A stretch of DNA of 64,000 nucleotides from Pseudobutyrivibrio sp. (lineage in GTDB: Bacteria > Bacillota > Clostridia > Lachnospirales > Lachnospiraceae): assembly GCA_017557435.1 (NCBI GenBank), contig JAFYYR010000029.1, positions 221,457 to 285,456 of the forward strand. The letters run 5' to 3'. The translations under genes and the position numbers were made by a program. This document shows, in pieces, positions 8,719 through 17,816 of the stretch (its first letter is position 1; each line of letters opens with the position of its first letter). Under the pieces are notes generated by a model. It was given only the letters and a program-made list of their open reading frames with translations. It was not told where the DNA came from and made no database searches.

Positions 8719-10215
8719 ATGAAGAGGAAGGTTGCTTTTTTCCTTATACTGACACTTGCTTTAACAGGATGTGGTAAGAAGCCTGTTGTTGAAGAAGAAG
8801 AGGATGATGAAGATGTTCCTGTAGTTGTTAAGGAGGCTGATTGGAATGCTGTTTTAGATGACAAGCAAGAGTTTATAGGACTTGATGAGAAATCCTATAA
8901 AGTTAGCACTTTGCCAGATAATGATAAATACTATTTTACCTTAGCAGATGTTGATGGGGATGAAAAAGATGAGCTATGTATTAAGACTCGCACATCTTTT
9001 TATGTAATCAATTATACAGATAAAGAATATAAAGTTATCTATGAGGGCAGTATATATGAGGAGCCTGTAGATGCTCCTGAAAAGCACGGAATCTTTATGT
9101 ATATTAAAGGCGAAGCTCCAGATAATGAACGATTTAAATTTACTGAGATAGATGATGAAGGCACTGTTATTAGTGAAGCATACGCTTCTAGATATGATGC
9201 TAATGACAATGGCATTTTTGATGAAGCGGATATGTATTTTGTGGATGCGGATGATGCTACTCCAGTTGATGAGCCTACCTGGAAGAGTAAGGCTGGTGGA
9301 ATATACAACTATGTAGAAAACTATGCTCCATATACTCATCCTGTTAAGTGGATGGAAAATAATGGAATTAGAGATGTGACATGGAATAACAGCTTTGATC
9401 CATCAGGAGAGGGTTATTCCGAAAATACGGTAATCACATTTACTTCTGATGATGGTTCAACACAGGATATTGATACGGGTCATGCTTTTGGGGTTCAGAA
9501 GTTAGACCTAATTGATATTGATAATGATGGCGCAGACGAATTTATCATTTACGGAGCCTTAGGAAATGAATCCTATAATGTTGCAGCTTTTATTTTTAAA
9601 CTTGCAGATGGAACAGTAACTCAAATAGATTACAAATCTAGTATAGATGGAATTAGAGATTCAGCTGTATATACTGCAAATTACGATACTGTTTATTACT
9701 ACGGTAATGTATATAGTGGACTTGCAGTTACTTCTCCTGGTGAGCAAACTGTATATAATTTTTATGAGAATTATGGCAGCACAATCTATTTTGCAGATGG
9801 ACAATGGCATGAATTTTTAGGTCATTATGTGCCAGTTATTAAGGAATACACTTGTGATGACTGCGGCGAAGTTATGTGTAGATCATACGAGGAAGTATTT
9901 GTTTTAAACGAGGGATATTCTGAGTTTACAGAGCAAATCAATCAACTTATTTTAGAAGATCTGACAATAGATGGTTTGCCATATATTTACAATGATTACA
10001 GTGCTCCTTGTGGTGAGCATTCTAGTGAATATACTGAGTACTATTGCATGATTTCTGATTATAGTCTTGTAGATAGTACCAGATATTTAAAAATTGATGT
10101 GTCTTACATGACACAGCTTGCATCTGCGCCAGCTCCATGGAGAGATCAAGAATCTTTCTACTATGATTTACAGACAGGTGAACGTATATCGGAAGAAGAT
10201 ATTCATAATGTATAA
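8719..10215 (+). CDS. Acidic lipoprotein with two DxDxDG loops
   Basis: Secreted lipoprotein, 498 residues, function unknown. Lipobox LTGC (Cys 18) is followed by a highly acidic linker. One Asp-rich loop, LADVDGDEKDE, lies near residue 77 and a second, LIDIDNDGADEF, near residue 273. The second sits in a domain, from about DVTWNNSFDPSGEGYSENT, that matches the N-terminal half of the lipoprotein at 14292 (SWSFDSIDED..YSGENTVITF), so the two are paralogues. A CDDCGEVMC pair of CxxC motifs near residue 379 is unusual for an exported protein and could form disulfides or bind metal. It has its own promoter, and the next gene starts 5 bases after it. Confidence 0.85.
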   Translation: MKRKVAFFLILTLALTGCGKKPVVEEEEDDEDVPVVVKEADWNAVLDDKQEFIGLDEKSYKVSTLPDNDKYYFTLADVDGDEKDELCIKTRTSFYVINYTDKEYKVIYEGSIYEEPVDAPEKHGIFMYIKGEAPDNERFKFTEIDDEGTVISEAYASRYDANDNGIFDEADMYFVDADDATPVDEPTWKSKAGGIYNYVENYAPYTHPVKWMENNGIRDVTWNNSFDPSGEGYSENTVITFTSDDGSTQDIDTGHAFGVQKLDLIDIDNDGADEFIIYGALGNESYNVAAFIFKLADGTVTQIDYKSSIDGIRDSAVYTANYDTVYYYGNVYSGLAVTSPGEQTVYNFYENYGSTIYFADGQWHEFLGHYVPVIKEYTCDDCGEVMCRSYEEVFVLNEGYSEFTEQINQLILEDLTIDGLPYIYNDYSAPCGEHSSEYTEYYCMISDYSLVDSTRYLKIDVSYMTQLASAPAPWRDQESFYYDLQTGERISEEDIHNV

Positions 10216-10220
10216 AGGGT

Positions 10221-11426
10221 ATGTATAAGATAGATGAATCTAAGGATAGAGAAAAGTACATATTGTTAATACCAGCCATGCTTGATTATCATTTTCCGCT
10301 GATGAAGTATGCCTTTTATTCCAAGAATTATCATCCTGTAATTATTGATTTGGAAGATAATGTTGAAAATATTGGTCTTAAGTATGTGAACAATGATATG
10401 TGTTATCCTGCCATCATGAATGTTGGTCAGATTATAGCAGCTCTTCAATCTGGCAAATATGATTTAAAGCGTACTAGGGTTTTGATGGCTACAGCCGGTG
10501 ATGCATGTCGAGGTTCTAATTATATTGGAACCTTAAAAAGAGGTCTTAAGAAAGCTGGATTTGAGGATGTTCCTGTTTTAAATATTAATGTCCAGGGCAT
10601 AGCAAAAGAAGAGACTATGAAGGTTGATATTGGTATGGCAATTAGAGCCTTAGTGTCTGTTTGTTATGGGGATATCCTTATGATTCTATACAACAATGTT
10701 CTACCTAATGAAAAAAATGCTGGTGAGACTAAGGCTAAATATGACCATTGGATGGAGGTATTATCCAATGATCTAAAACAGGGTAGGCATTTATCAATTA
10801 GATGGATGAAAAAGCGATTCATGCAAATATCAGATGATTTTGCTTCTATAGAAATGAATCCCCATAAAAAGCAGCTTGTTGGAATTGCAGGTGAGATATA
10901 TATGAAGTATTGTCATCTTGGCAATTGGGATTTAGAAAAATATCTTCAGGAAAATAATTGCCAGGCTCATACCAATGGTGTGACCTGGTATATGCTTTAT
11001 TACATGGACACTCATCTATTAAACAAGAAGTCTATCATTACTCCTTTCTGTAAGATTGGCCAGTCTATACTTGCTGGCATACAAAAGAGTATGGTTGAAG
11101 CCATTAGAAAAAATGGATTTTTCACACTAGATGATTTTATAACTTTAAAAGAAAAAGTTAGACCATATATTAGCATGAATTATTCTATGGGAGATGGATG
11201 GCTTGTTGGTATGGAATGCGCAGGATTTCTGCTTTCTGATTGCAGGAAAGTAATGTCTGTTCAAAGCTTTTGCTGTATGGTAATGCAGACCTGTGGTAAG
11301 GGCATGTACTCAGTAATTGAGCGGCGGCTATCAGGAAAAGGACATATCGCAAATGCGGATATTGATACAAGTGGATCTAGGATGAATTATTACAATAGAG
11401 TACATTTATTAATTCATCAGAACTAA
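10221..11426 (+). CDS. 2-hydroxyacyl-CoA dehydratase-like (HgdB-type) protein, orphan
   Basis: The 401-residue sequence resembles the smaller component found with giant two-domain CoA-dehydratase activase proteins in Clostridia. The conserved pattern includes IPAMLDYHFPLMKYAF, GLKYVNNDMCYPA, GDACRGSNYIGTLKRGLKKAG and, near the end, QSFCC...GKGM. The Cys in CYPA and CRGS would be candidate iron-sulfur ligands. The usual ATPase/activase partner is not adjacent. Instead it sits 5 bases behind a lipoprotein gene and before a membrane-protein gene. The ribosome-binding site AAAGGG ends only one base before the ATG, so expression may rely on coupling to the upstream gene. Substrate is unknown. Confidence 0.75.
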   Translation: MYKIDESKDREKYILLIPAMLDYHFPLMKYAFYSKNYHPVIIDLEDNVENIGLKYVNNDMCYPAIMNVGQIIAALQSGKYDLKRTRVLMATAGDACRGSNYIGTLKRGLKKAGFEDVPVLNINVQGIAKEETMKVDIGMAIRALVSVCYGDILMILYNNVLPNEKNAGETKAKYDHWMEVLSNDLKQGRHLSIRWMKKRFMQISDDFASIEMNPHKKQLVGIAGEIYMKYCHLGNWDLEKYLQENNCQAHTNGVTWYMLYYMDTHLLNKKSIITPFCKIGQSILAGIQKSMVEAIRKNGFFTLDDFITLKEKVRPYISMNYSMGDGWLVGMECAGFLLSDCRKVMSVQSFCCMVMQTCGKGMYSVIERRLSGKGHIANADIDTSGSRMNYYNRVHLLIHQN

Positions 11427-11575
11427 TATTAATAAAATGTTAACTGTTGTTCCTCCTGGAGGAATAACTGGATCCCATGCAGGACTCAGTTATTTTACAG
11501 GTGGAATGATTCGAAAATCAGAGTTTAATGATTTGAATTAGTTTTAAATTTCAGGGAGATTAATAATATTTAGGC
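11427..11575 (+). other. Intergenic segment with a short ORF and weak hairpins
   Basis: A 34-codon reading frame (11437-11541, ATG to TAG) encodes a peptide beginning MLTVVPPGGITGSHAG and ending EFNDLN. It looks protein-like but has no ribosome-binding site, so it is most likely a decayed gene end or chance. The same bases contain an inverted repeat TTCCTCC/GGAGGAA and a weak hairpin TAACTG/CAGTTA followed by TTTT (11465-11496) that could act as a poor terminator. Confidence 0.3.
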
Positions 11576-14113
11576 ATGAAGTTATTAAAGAAATTATTAT
11601 ACGTATTTGCGATATTTAATTTGATAAATGTGAGCGCACATGTGTTGAATTGTTTTAGACCTTTCTTTGGAGAAGGGATTGATAACTTTATATATTTCTT
11701 GCGGCTTTCTATAAGTCTTGGAATATATTTTGTTATAAAAAGACAGAAAGACTATCGTTTTAATTCTTTAAATTTGATAATGAAGATTTATATTTTTGTT
11801 ATTGCGATAGAGACTATTTTGTCAATGTTTCATGGTACATCTTATAGTTATAGCTTTTATAAATATTTTGTCATTTGTATACTCTTAGAGTTTGTTATTG
11901 GTTATTTGTTTTGGAGAAAATTATTAATTTCATGCGATGAAGCATATTATTGCATAATAAGTGAACAGACTCTGTATTTTCGATTACTTGGATTAGGTTT
12001 TTGTAATGCCTTGGTTATTTTGTCGCTAGCCTTTATAAAACAATATAATAGCATTGCTATTATTATTGTTCCTTTTTGTACTTATTTATTAAGACAGCTC
12101 CATGTTATATTTCTAATTAAAACGAGTATTACAGAATTTGATAAAGTAGAGGAAGATGCTAAGGCTGTTTTTGAGGAAACGAATAATAAGATAAATATAT
12201 CAAAAAAATTATTATTTAGTTTTATTTTTGTTATCGCTTTTTTTACATGTTTAATTTATAGATTCGGTAAAGTAGAGGGAGAATTTCAACTTAAAGATTC
12301 TAAAGGTAATGTAATTTCTGAAATACATTCAACAACAGAATTTGAAACGGTTGGTGATGATGTATTTGTATATTCTGTTGACAATAAAATGGCAGCTGGA
12401 TCCTTTTTTTATGAACGAAAATACGGAATTCTTGATTTGAAAAATAATAAGGATACTGGTGCTATTTATGATGAAGCACCTAGATTTGATTCAAATGGTC
12501 TCGCCTGGGATTATATTTCCAACTTCATTGACTATGATGGGAATATAGTAATAACTGTTGATAGTAATATAACAATTAATAATTCTTATCGTCAGCGGAT
12601 TATTAATAATTATGTTAAAGATCATTTTCCAGGTTACTATCATTATGCGTATGATTTAATTGGAGAAACTGGACCTGCAATTAATAGAGAAATAGATAAT
12701 TATTTTAAGAATGATTATTGTCCATTTTATTCTGAGGCTTATGGTGCTTGGGGGCTTGTCAATAATAATGGAGAGGTTCTTATTGAACCTAATTATAAAA
12801 TCCCTGATAGGCTTTATGGTAATGATGTAATTATCTTTAATAATATATCTGATGATAAGTATTACCTTATTGATGAGCAAGCAAAAAAATGCGAGCTAGA
12901 TTTTGAAGTGAACGAGGGGGAGTATATTAGGGAAATTGAAAGCTTTTCTGATTTAAATACTTTAGCTATAAGCATTCGGGGAAGAAAAGATTTATATGAT
13001 TATGTATATTTATTTGATTGTCACGGTAATTCGTTAGGAGACAAAGCAGGTTATTGGTCTGCAGAAAGATCTCCATTATTAGCGGGAGATATTCTTTCAT
13101 TGATGAAAGAATCTTCGGGAGAGTATGTTGCTATAGGTGAAAATGGAAATGAAATATTCTCCAGTGATTTGTATGACGGTGGCTATTATGCTCTTGTTGA
13201 TGCTGAAGGAAATATTAATATGATAATTGCTTCTACATCGTCAGATAATAAATCATATTTATTAAACTTGGATGGTTCAAATGTACTTGATGAGTCTATC
13301 GATGATATTGAAGTTGAGGTTAATGAAATTACTAAAGAAAAATATTATTTAGTTACGGTTTCAGAAGATAAAAAATTAGTTGTTTTATTGGATGGAACAA
13401 TATTTGATGCTGAAGACTATCTTACCAATGAAGACTATCTTACCAATGAAGATATTGAAATAGATCTATCAGCAATGGGGCAAATGCAAATTATATATGA
13501 TAATAAAAATCTTTGGTATAAAGGAAATCCGGAAGATGAGGAAATTTCTGATAATTATAAATATGCTGTATGCGATCTTGATAATGATGGTTTACTAGAA
13601 GTTATAAATGCAGTGACAAAAGAAGAGTCTTATAAATCAGAAAACCAATTTTTTGAAGTAACCAAAGATGGAAGCCTTGCGGAAATTGATAATTCTGATA
13701 TGTATTGTTTATCTATTGAGCCTGACTTGAAATATAATAGAACAGGTATTGTTTTATATAAAAATTCCTCTAAACAGTACGCTTTTTTAGCTCCCGATTA
13801 CGTTAAACATGCAAAGAAGGATACGGAAATTTTTTCATACAAAATATATTTGGGTAATAACAAAGTTGTTTGCCAAAAACTAGGAAGTGAAAGAATATTA
13901 GTTGAGGGGGATACTGTTCAACATATTTATACTGATTATGAAGGTAATATTTTAGAATCAAGAGCTGATTATGAATCAATGATTAATAAGAATTTTACTG
14001 GTTATGAGATAACTGAAAATAATATAGTCTTTGATGAACCAGGACTTTATGATTCTTTCGAGGTTTTCTTTGGTGCTGGGCCATATGATTATCATGATTT
14101 ATCAGTGAAATAA
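11576..14113 (+). CDS. Large membrane protein with WG-repeat ectodomain (C-terminus probably frameshifted)
   Basis: 845 residues, function unknown. Residues 1-230 contain about seven hydrophobic helices, the last near 208-228 (LLFSFIFVIAFFTCLIYRF). The remaining ~600 residues are a polar ectodomain with WG-type repeats, clearest at AWGLVNNNGEVLIEPNY, and an Asp-rich loop VCDLDNDGLLE. It is a full-length paralogue of the protein at 26625 (shared NFINV/NLINVxxH start, KYG[IL] and QR/QK-LI segments). The ribosome-binding site is poor and a stop just upstream rules out an earlier start. The ORF ends early, apparently by a one-base loss near 14098, because the -1 frame continues with a tail resembling the paralogue's C-terminus. 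Confidence 0.8.
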   Translation: MKLLKKLLYVFAIFNLINVSAHVLNCFRPFFGEGIDNFIYFLRLSISLGIYFVIKRQKDYRFNSLNLIMKIYIFVIAIETILSMFHGTSYSYSFYKYFVICILLEFVIGYLFWRKLLISCDEAYYCIISEQTLYFRLLGLGFCNALVILSLAFIKQYNSIAIIIVPFCTYLLRQLHVIFLIKTSITEFDKVEEDAKAVFEETNNKINISKKLLFSFIFVIAFFTCLIYRFGKVEGEFQLKDSKGNVISEIHSTTEFETVGDDVFVYSVDNKMAAGSFFYERKYGILDLKNNKDTGAIYDEAPRFDSNGLAWDYISNFIDYDGNIVITVDSNITINNSYRQRIINNYVKDHFPGYYHYAYDLIGETGPAINREIDNYFKNDYCPFYSEAYGAWGLVNNNGEVLIEPNYKIPDRLYGNDVIIFNNISDDKYYLIDEQAKKCELDFEVNEGEYIREIESFSDLNTLAISIRGRKDLYDYVYLFDCHGNSLGDKAGYWSAERSPLLAGDILSLMKESSGEYVAIGENGNEIFSSDLYDGGYYALVDAEGNINMIIASTSSDNKSYLLNLDGSNVLDESIDDIEVEVNEITKEKYYLVTVSEDKKLVVLLDGTIFDAEDYLTNEDYLTNEDIEIDLSAMGQMQIIYDNKNLWYKGNPEDEEISDNYKYAVCDLDNDGLLEVINAVTKEESYKSENQFFEVTKDGSLAEIDNSDMYCLSIEPDLKYNRTGIVLYKNSSKQYAFLAPDYVKHAKKDTEIFSYKIYLGNNKVVCQKLGSERILVEGDTVQHIYTDYEGNILESRADYESMINKNFTGYEITENNIVFDEPGLYDSFEVFFGAGPYDYHDLSVK
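13412..13447 (+). repeat. 18-bp perfect tandem duplication inside the 11576 gene
   Basis: GAAGACTATCTTACCAAT occurs twice back to back (13412-13429 and 13430-13447), adding the hexapeptide EDYLTN in frame. A third partial unit GAAGA follows. It looks like a recent replication slippage. Confidence 0.9.
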
Positions 14114-14244
14114 AGCTATATAAAAAGCTAGAGTCCAGATATGATTATGTTAGGCAGTATGGTCATGTAAGAAAGTATAACAATGGATATTACGAAGATG
14201 ACTATAATCTTATTGATGTTTATGAGGTTAAGGAGAATCGTTAA
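14098..14244 (+). pseudogene. Out-of-frame C-terminal tail of the WG-repeat membrane protein
   Basis: From 14098 the -1 frame is open for 48 codons to a TAA at 14242-14244 and has no start. Its peptide has the segment RQYGHVRKYNNGYYEDDYNL, which parallels the end of the 26625 paralogue (VYGGHARYFWFRNQEGEYDI). Adding one T to the TTT at 14098-14100 would fuse it to the 845-residue ORF, giving about 890 residues. The frame break is either a real mutation or a sequencing error in the T run. Confidence 0.6.
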
Positions 14245-14291
14245 TATATCTCGTTTACATCATAGAAATAAAATTACTTGAGGTTTAATTG

Positions 14292-15503
14292 ATGCATAAT
14301 ATAAATAAATATTTTTTAGTATTTGTTTGTTGTTCTCTTGTTTTTTCAGCCTGTAAACAGGAGGATAATGGTCAAGACAATACTAAATTAGAACAGTCTA
14401 GAATAGAGGATAATAACGAATCAAATATTACAAAGGAAATAAGTAATGTATCCTGGTCTTTTGATTCTATAGATGAGGATAAGAATTATTCAGGGGAAAA
14501 TACAGTTATAACATTTGATTTTTCAGATGGTACATCACAAGAATTTGATCTTAATGTACCATGTTCTGTGGATTCAATGGAGATGCTTGATATTGATAAT
14601 GATGGAGCTGATGATTATGTATTTCAGTGCTATTTTCCAAATACAGCTCTTGAATATAATCTAATTTTTGCTTATAGCTTTAAGGATGACAAGCTGGATC
14701 AAATATTCCCATTTACTCAATTGTCAGAGGAGACGGGGGATAGTTTACTATATTGTGAACTGAATGAAATAGAGGTTCCTTCTGATAGTGAAAAGGATAA
14801 TATCGCAAATGCGATACAAGTAGCTACTGTTGATAAGGCAACTATTACTGATGGTCCTTTAGCATATTATTCATATACAGCAACAGCATATTGCTTAGGT
14901 GGTCAGTGGTACATAAAGGATGTCCAGTATAAAACCTATGACAAGTCCATTGATGAAGTTGCTGCCAAATTAGATGTCCCAGATGGTGCGGAAATCGAAT
15001 ATGAAGATTGGGTAGACTCTGAGCACACTGTATACAGAGTTGCTCTGCAAAGAACAGAGGAAGATCCTGATGAATATTTGCATTTAATGGATTATTTTCT
15101 ATTTCAAGAAGAGGATGGCTCCGTACTTACCATAAAAGTAGATTATCCATCAAAGAATGATAGCTTGTATTCGGATAGATATATTGGGGCTGTTTGTGAG
15201 TTTGATGCAGAGCTTGTAGATGTGACTTTTGATGGTCATAAGGACTTAGTTATTTCATTAGGTAATTTTGGCGCTCAAGGTGCTGCAGGGCATTGTGCTT
15301 ATGTCTATGAAGATGGTGAATACATTTACAAGAAATCATTTGAGGAAATTCCAAACTATGTTATCGATGAACCAAATCATTGTATTACAGGTTCTTCTCG
15401 TGGAAATGCAGTAACTTACTACGACTATATTTATGAATATATAGATGGTGAATTCGTAAATACGGATACACAGGAAACAGTTTATGACGGTCAGGATAGT
15501 TAA
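14292..15503 (+). CDS. Lipoprotein paralogous to the 8719 product
   Basis: Secreted lipoprotein of unknown function, 403 residues from the ATG. A TTG three bases earlier is possible, but GAGG at 14280-14283 is better spaced for the ATG. Lipobox FSAC follows a hydrophobic signal. Residues ~50-130 repeat the domain seen in the 8719 protein, including YSGENTVITFDFSDG and LDIDNDGADDYVFQCYF (Asp-rich loop). The C-terminal half has a glycine-rich SLGNFGAQGAAGH segment. The next gene starts 16 bases on, so 14292-15520 are probably co-transcribed. Confidence 0.83.
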   Translation: MHNINKYFLVFVCCSLVFSACKQEDNGQDNTKLEQSRIEDNNESNITKEISNVSWSFDSIDEDKNYSGENTVITFDFSDGTSQEFDLNVPCSVDSMEMLDIDNDGADDYVFQCYFPNTALEYNLIFAYSFKDDKLDQIFPFTQLSEETGDSLLYCELNEIEVPSDSEKDNIANAIQVATVDKATITDGPLAYYSYTATAYCLGGQWYIKDVQYKTYDKSIDEVAAKLDVPDGAEIEYEDWVDSEHTVYRVALQRTEEDPDEYLHLMDYFLFQEEDGSVLTIKVDYPSKNDSLYSDRYIGAVCEFDAELVDVTFDGHKDLVISLGNFGAQGAAGHCAYVYEDGEYIYKKSFEEIPNYVIDEPNHCITGSSRGNAVTYYDYIYEYIDGEFVNTDTQETVYDGQDS

Positions 15504-15519
15504 TAGCGGAGTGTTTGTT

Positions 15520-16602
15520 ATGAAGAAAAAACTTATTGCAATTCTTTTTTCTAGTGTTTTTGTTCTTACTTCTTGTGGTAATAATACTGATGTTAAGCAA
15601 GAAGTTACTGAAAAAGAAGAATTATCAGAAGAATCGGCAGGTGGCGGGGAATCTAAATTATCAATTGATTGGGCCTCTTACGAAGAATTAATGTCTTCTG
15701 ATGAATCAAAAGATTTTCAAGAATTTTTGACTGTTTTAAATAATGAAGAATCATTTACTTGTTTTAACTGGGGAGATGATGAATATTATTTTGATGGTTA
15801 TTTACAATCAATTGAATCAGATGATGAACCTGATATTGAAGGTATAGCATTGGTTGATTTAGATAATCAAAATGGCAAAGAGCTTATACTAAATATTTAT
15901 GAGGGCGGTGGAAATTATCTTATACTGACAAGAGATAATGGTAAGTTTTATGGCACCAGCTTGGGTTGCAGGTTATTTGAAAATCTACAAAAAGATGGAA
16001 GATATATTGCTGCTGGCGGTGCAGGAAATGGAAATATATACTCTATGAAAATTGATAGTACTGGAGTAGAAGAAAAACTTCTTGGTCAGTACGAGGGTAA
16101 AGAACAAGATGATGGTTCGGTCCAGACCATTTTAGAATCAGATGGAAGCACAGAAGTTATAGATGATTTTGAAATCTGGCTTAATGAAACTTTTAATGAA
16201 CCAGCACAATGGGTTTCGGTTACTGAAGATTCTAATGCAGATAAGAATCAGGCCAGCGCAAATGCTATTGAAGAGGATGACTTTAATGATTTTGTAGAGG
16301 TTTCATTTAAACATAAGGATTATCCGTCTACAGAGGACGGCAAGCCTGATTATAGTGGCGTGTATTGTCTAGATACTTATTCTACTACATACGGATGTTG
16401 TAATTTAATAAAGCAAGAAGACGGCTATTACTATTGTTATCTATATCTTTATGCCAGTATAGAAGCAGAGGTTTGGGGGCCGGATTCTGAGGTATTATCA
16501 TTTACACAGGGATATAAAGGCGATAAGTATGTAGTTATCCGATTTGAGGGAAATACACCATATGTTTACTTTAAAACTTATAATCCAGTGGTAATGCACT
16601 AA
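15520..16602 (+). CDS. Lipoprotein with Asp-rich loop
   Basis: 360-residue exported lipoprotein, function unknown. The ATG at 15520 is chosen because CGGAG lies 8 bases before it and it begins a canonical signal, MKKKLIAILF, with lipobox LTSC. Earlier in-frame codons would overlap the previous gene and bury the signal. The central segment LVDLDNQNGKELILNIYEGGGNY resembles the DxDxDG loop of the neighbours with one change. The C-terminal ~100 residues (from about DFVEVSFKHKDYPSTEDGKP) form a separate Tyr-rich domain. It is followed by the lipase gene 13 bases later. Confidence 0.82.
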   Translation: MKKKLIAILFSSVFVLTSCGNNTDVKQEVTEKEELSEESAGGGESKLSIDWASYEELMSSDESKDFQEFLTVLNNEESFTCFNWGDDEYYFDGYLQSIESDDEPDIEGIALVDLDNQNGKELILNIYEGGGNYLILTRDNGKFYGTSLGCRLFENLQKDGRYIAAGGAGNGNIYSMKIDSTGVEEKLLGQYEGKEQDDGSVQTILESDGSTEVIDDFEIWLNETFNEPAQWVSVTEDSNADKNQASANAIEEDDFNDFVEVSFKHKDYPSTEDGKPDYSGVYCLDTYSTTYGCCNLIKQEDGYYYCYLYLYASIEAEVWGPDSEVLSFTQGYKGDKYVVIRFEGNTPYVYFKTYNPVVMH

Positions 16603-16615
16603 CAGGAGAATGAAA

Positions 16616-17797
16616 ATGTATCAGCTTGAAAAAGAGAAAAAAAGATTAAGTAAACTAGGACTGGGTTGTCTTATTTTAATTGTATTTTTGTTTTCATGTA
16701 CAGTTTCAATTTATTATGTTGCCAAAGAGATTATGAGACAAGAAGTTGCTTGGTATATAGTGGCGGCTCACATAATCATATTAGTTTTAGTACTCTCAGT
16801 AGTCTTTTGGATTGGTATTTATTTTGTATATAGATACGCTGTGCAATTAGGTCTTAGATGGAGAATTATCGGTGCTATTTGTGGCTGGATGCCAGGGGTT
16901 AATTTGATTGCCCTTGGGATTATTTTAACTATTTCCATTAGAGAATATTTCTTCGAAAAGAAAAAGATTAAAGTTAATGAATATAGATTAATTGAACGTA
17001 TATGCGATACAAGGTATCCAATTCTTATGGTTCATGGTGTTTTCTTTAGAGACTTCAGATATTTAAATTACTGGGGTCGAATTCCAGAGCAGCTTGAGAT
17101 AAATGGCGCAAAAGTCTTTTATGGATATCAGCAGTCAGCTGCTTCAGTTAAAGATTGTGGGCAAGAATTGGCAGATAGAATCAAAGAAATTTGTAATGAA
17201 ACAGGTTCTGATAAAGTAAATATTATTGCTCATTCTAAGGGTGGACTAGATAGTCGTTATGCTCTTACAATTGGAGATACTGCGTCCCATGTGGCAAGTT
17301 TAACTACAATAAACACTCCACACAGGGGCTGTATTTTCGCTGATTATTTGCTTGAAAAGATAGGTGAGAAGACTCAGAAATCAGTGGCCAAGGCCTATAA
17401 TTCTACATTACGCAAACTAGGAGATTATAACCCAGATTTCTTGGCGGCTGTATATGATTTAACGGCAAGCTACTGTGAGAAATTTAATACGGAATGTCAG
17501 AATGTTCCTGGAGTATATTATCAAAGTGTAGGCTCGAAAATGAATGTAGCTAGAGGTGGGCGTTTTCCTCTTAATTACTCCACCCATTTAGTTAAATATT
17601 TTGATGGCCCTAATGACGGTTTAGTAGGAGAGAATTCCTGTCAGTGGGGAGATGATTTCCAGTTCTTAACTGTCAAAGGCAAAAGAGGTATTTCTCATGG
17701 TGATGTTATTGATTTAAATCGTGAGAATATATCTGAATTTGATGTAAGAGAATTTTATGTGCAGCTTGTAGCCAACCTGAAGAATAAAGGGTTTTAG
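16616..17797 (+). CDS. Membrane-anchored alpha/beta hydrolase (lipase-like)
   Basis: 393 residues from the second ATG, preferred because AGGAG lies 7 bases before it and only 1 before the first. Three to four hydrophobic helices fill residues ~15-120. The rest is an alpha/beta hydrolase: oxyanion-hole ILMVHG near 137, nucleophile elbow AHSKGG near 197, a candidate acid in GPNDGLVGE and a late His in ISHGDV. AHSKGG and the triacylglycerol-lipase-like layout suggest an esterase or lipase acting at the membrane. Whether the catalytic domain faces in or out depends on the helix count and cannot be fixed here. The neighbours are all exported or membrane proteins, which favours an envelope substrate. 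Confidence 0.8.
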   Translation: MYQLEKEKKRLSKLGLGCLILIVFLFSCTVSIYYVAKEIMRQEVAWYIVAAHIIILVLVLSVVFWIGIYFVYRYAVQLGLRWRIIGAICGWMPGVNLIALGIILTISIREYFFEKKKIKVNEYRLIERICDTRYPILMVHGVFFRDFRYLNYWGRIPEQLEINGAKVFYGYQQSAASVKDCGQELADRIKEICNETGSDKVNIIAHSKGGLDSRYALTIGDTASHVASLTTINTPHRGCIFADYLLEKIGEKTQKSVAKAYNSTLRKLGDYNPDFLAAVYDLTASYCEKFNTECQNVPGVYYQSVGSKMNVARGGRFPLNYSTHLVKYFDGPNDGLVGENSCQWGDDFQFLTVKGKRGISHGDVIDLNRENISEFDVREFYVQLVANLKNKGF

Positions 17798-17816
17798 ATA
17801 TTATTGGAGAATTTTT

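Noticed and set aside
11453-11467. TTCCTCC/GGAGGAA inverted repeat as a terminator
   Set aside because: The loop would be too small and no T run follows.
11437-11541. 34-codon ORF as a real small gene
   Set aside because: No ribosome-binding site and a stop shortly upstream; kept only as an intergenic remark.
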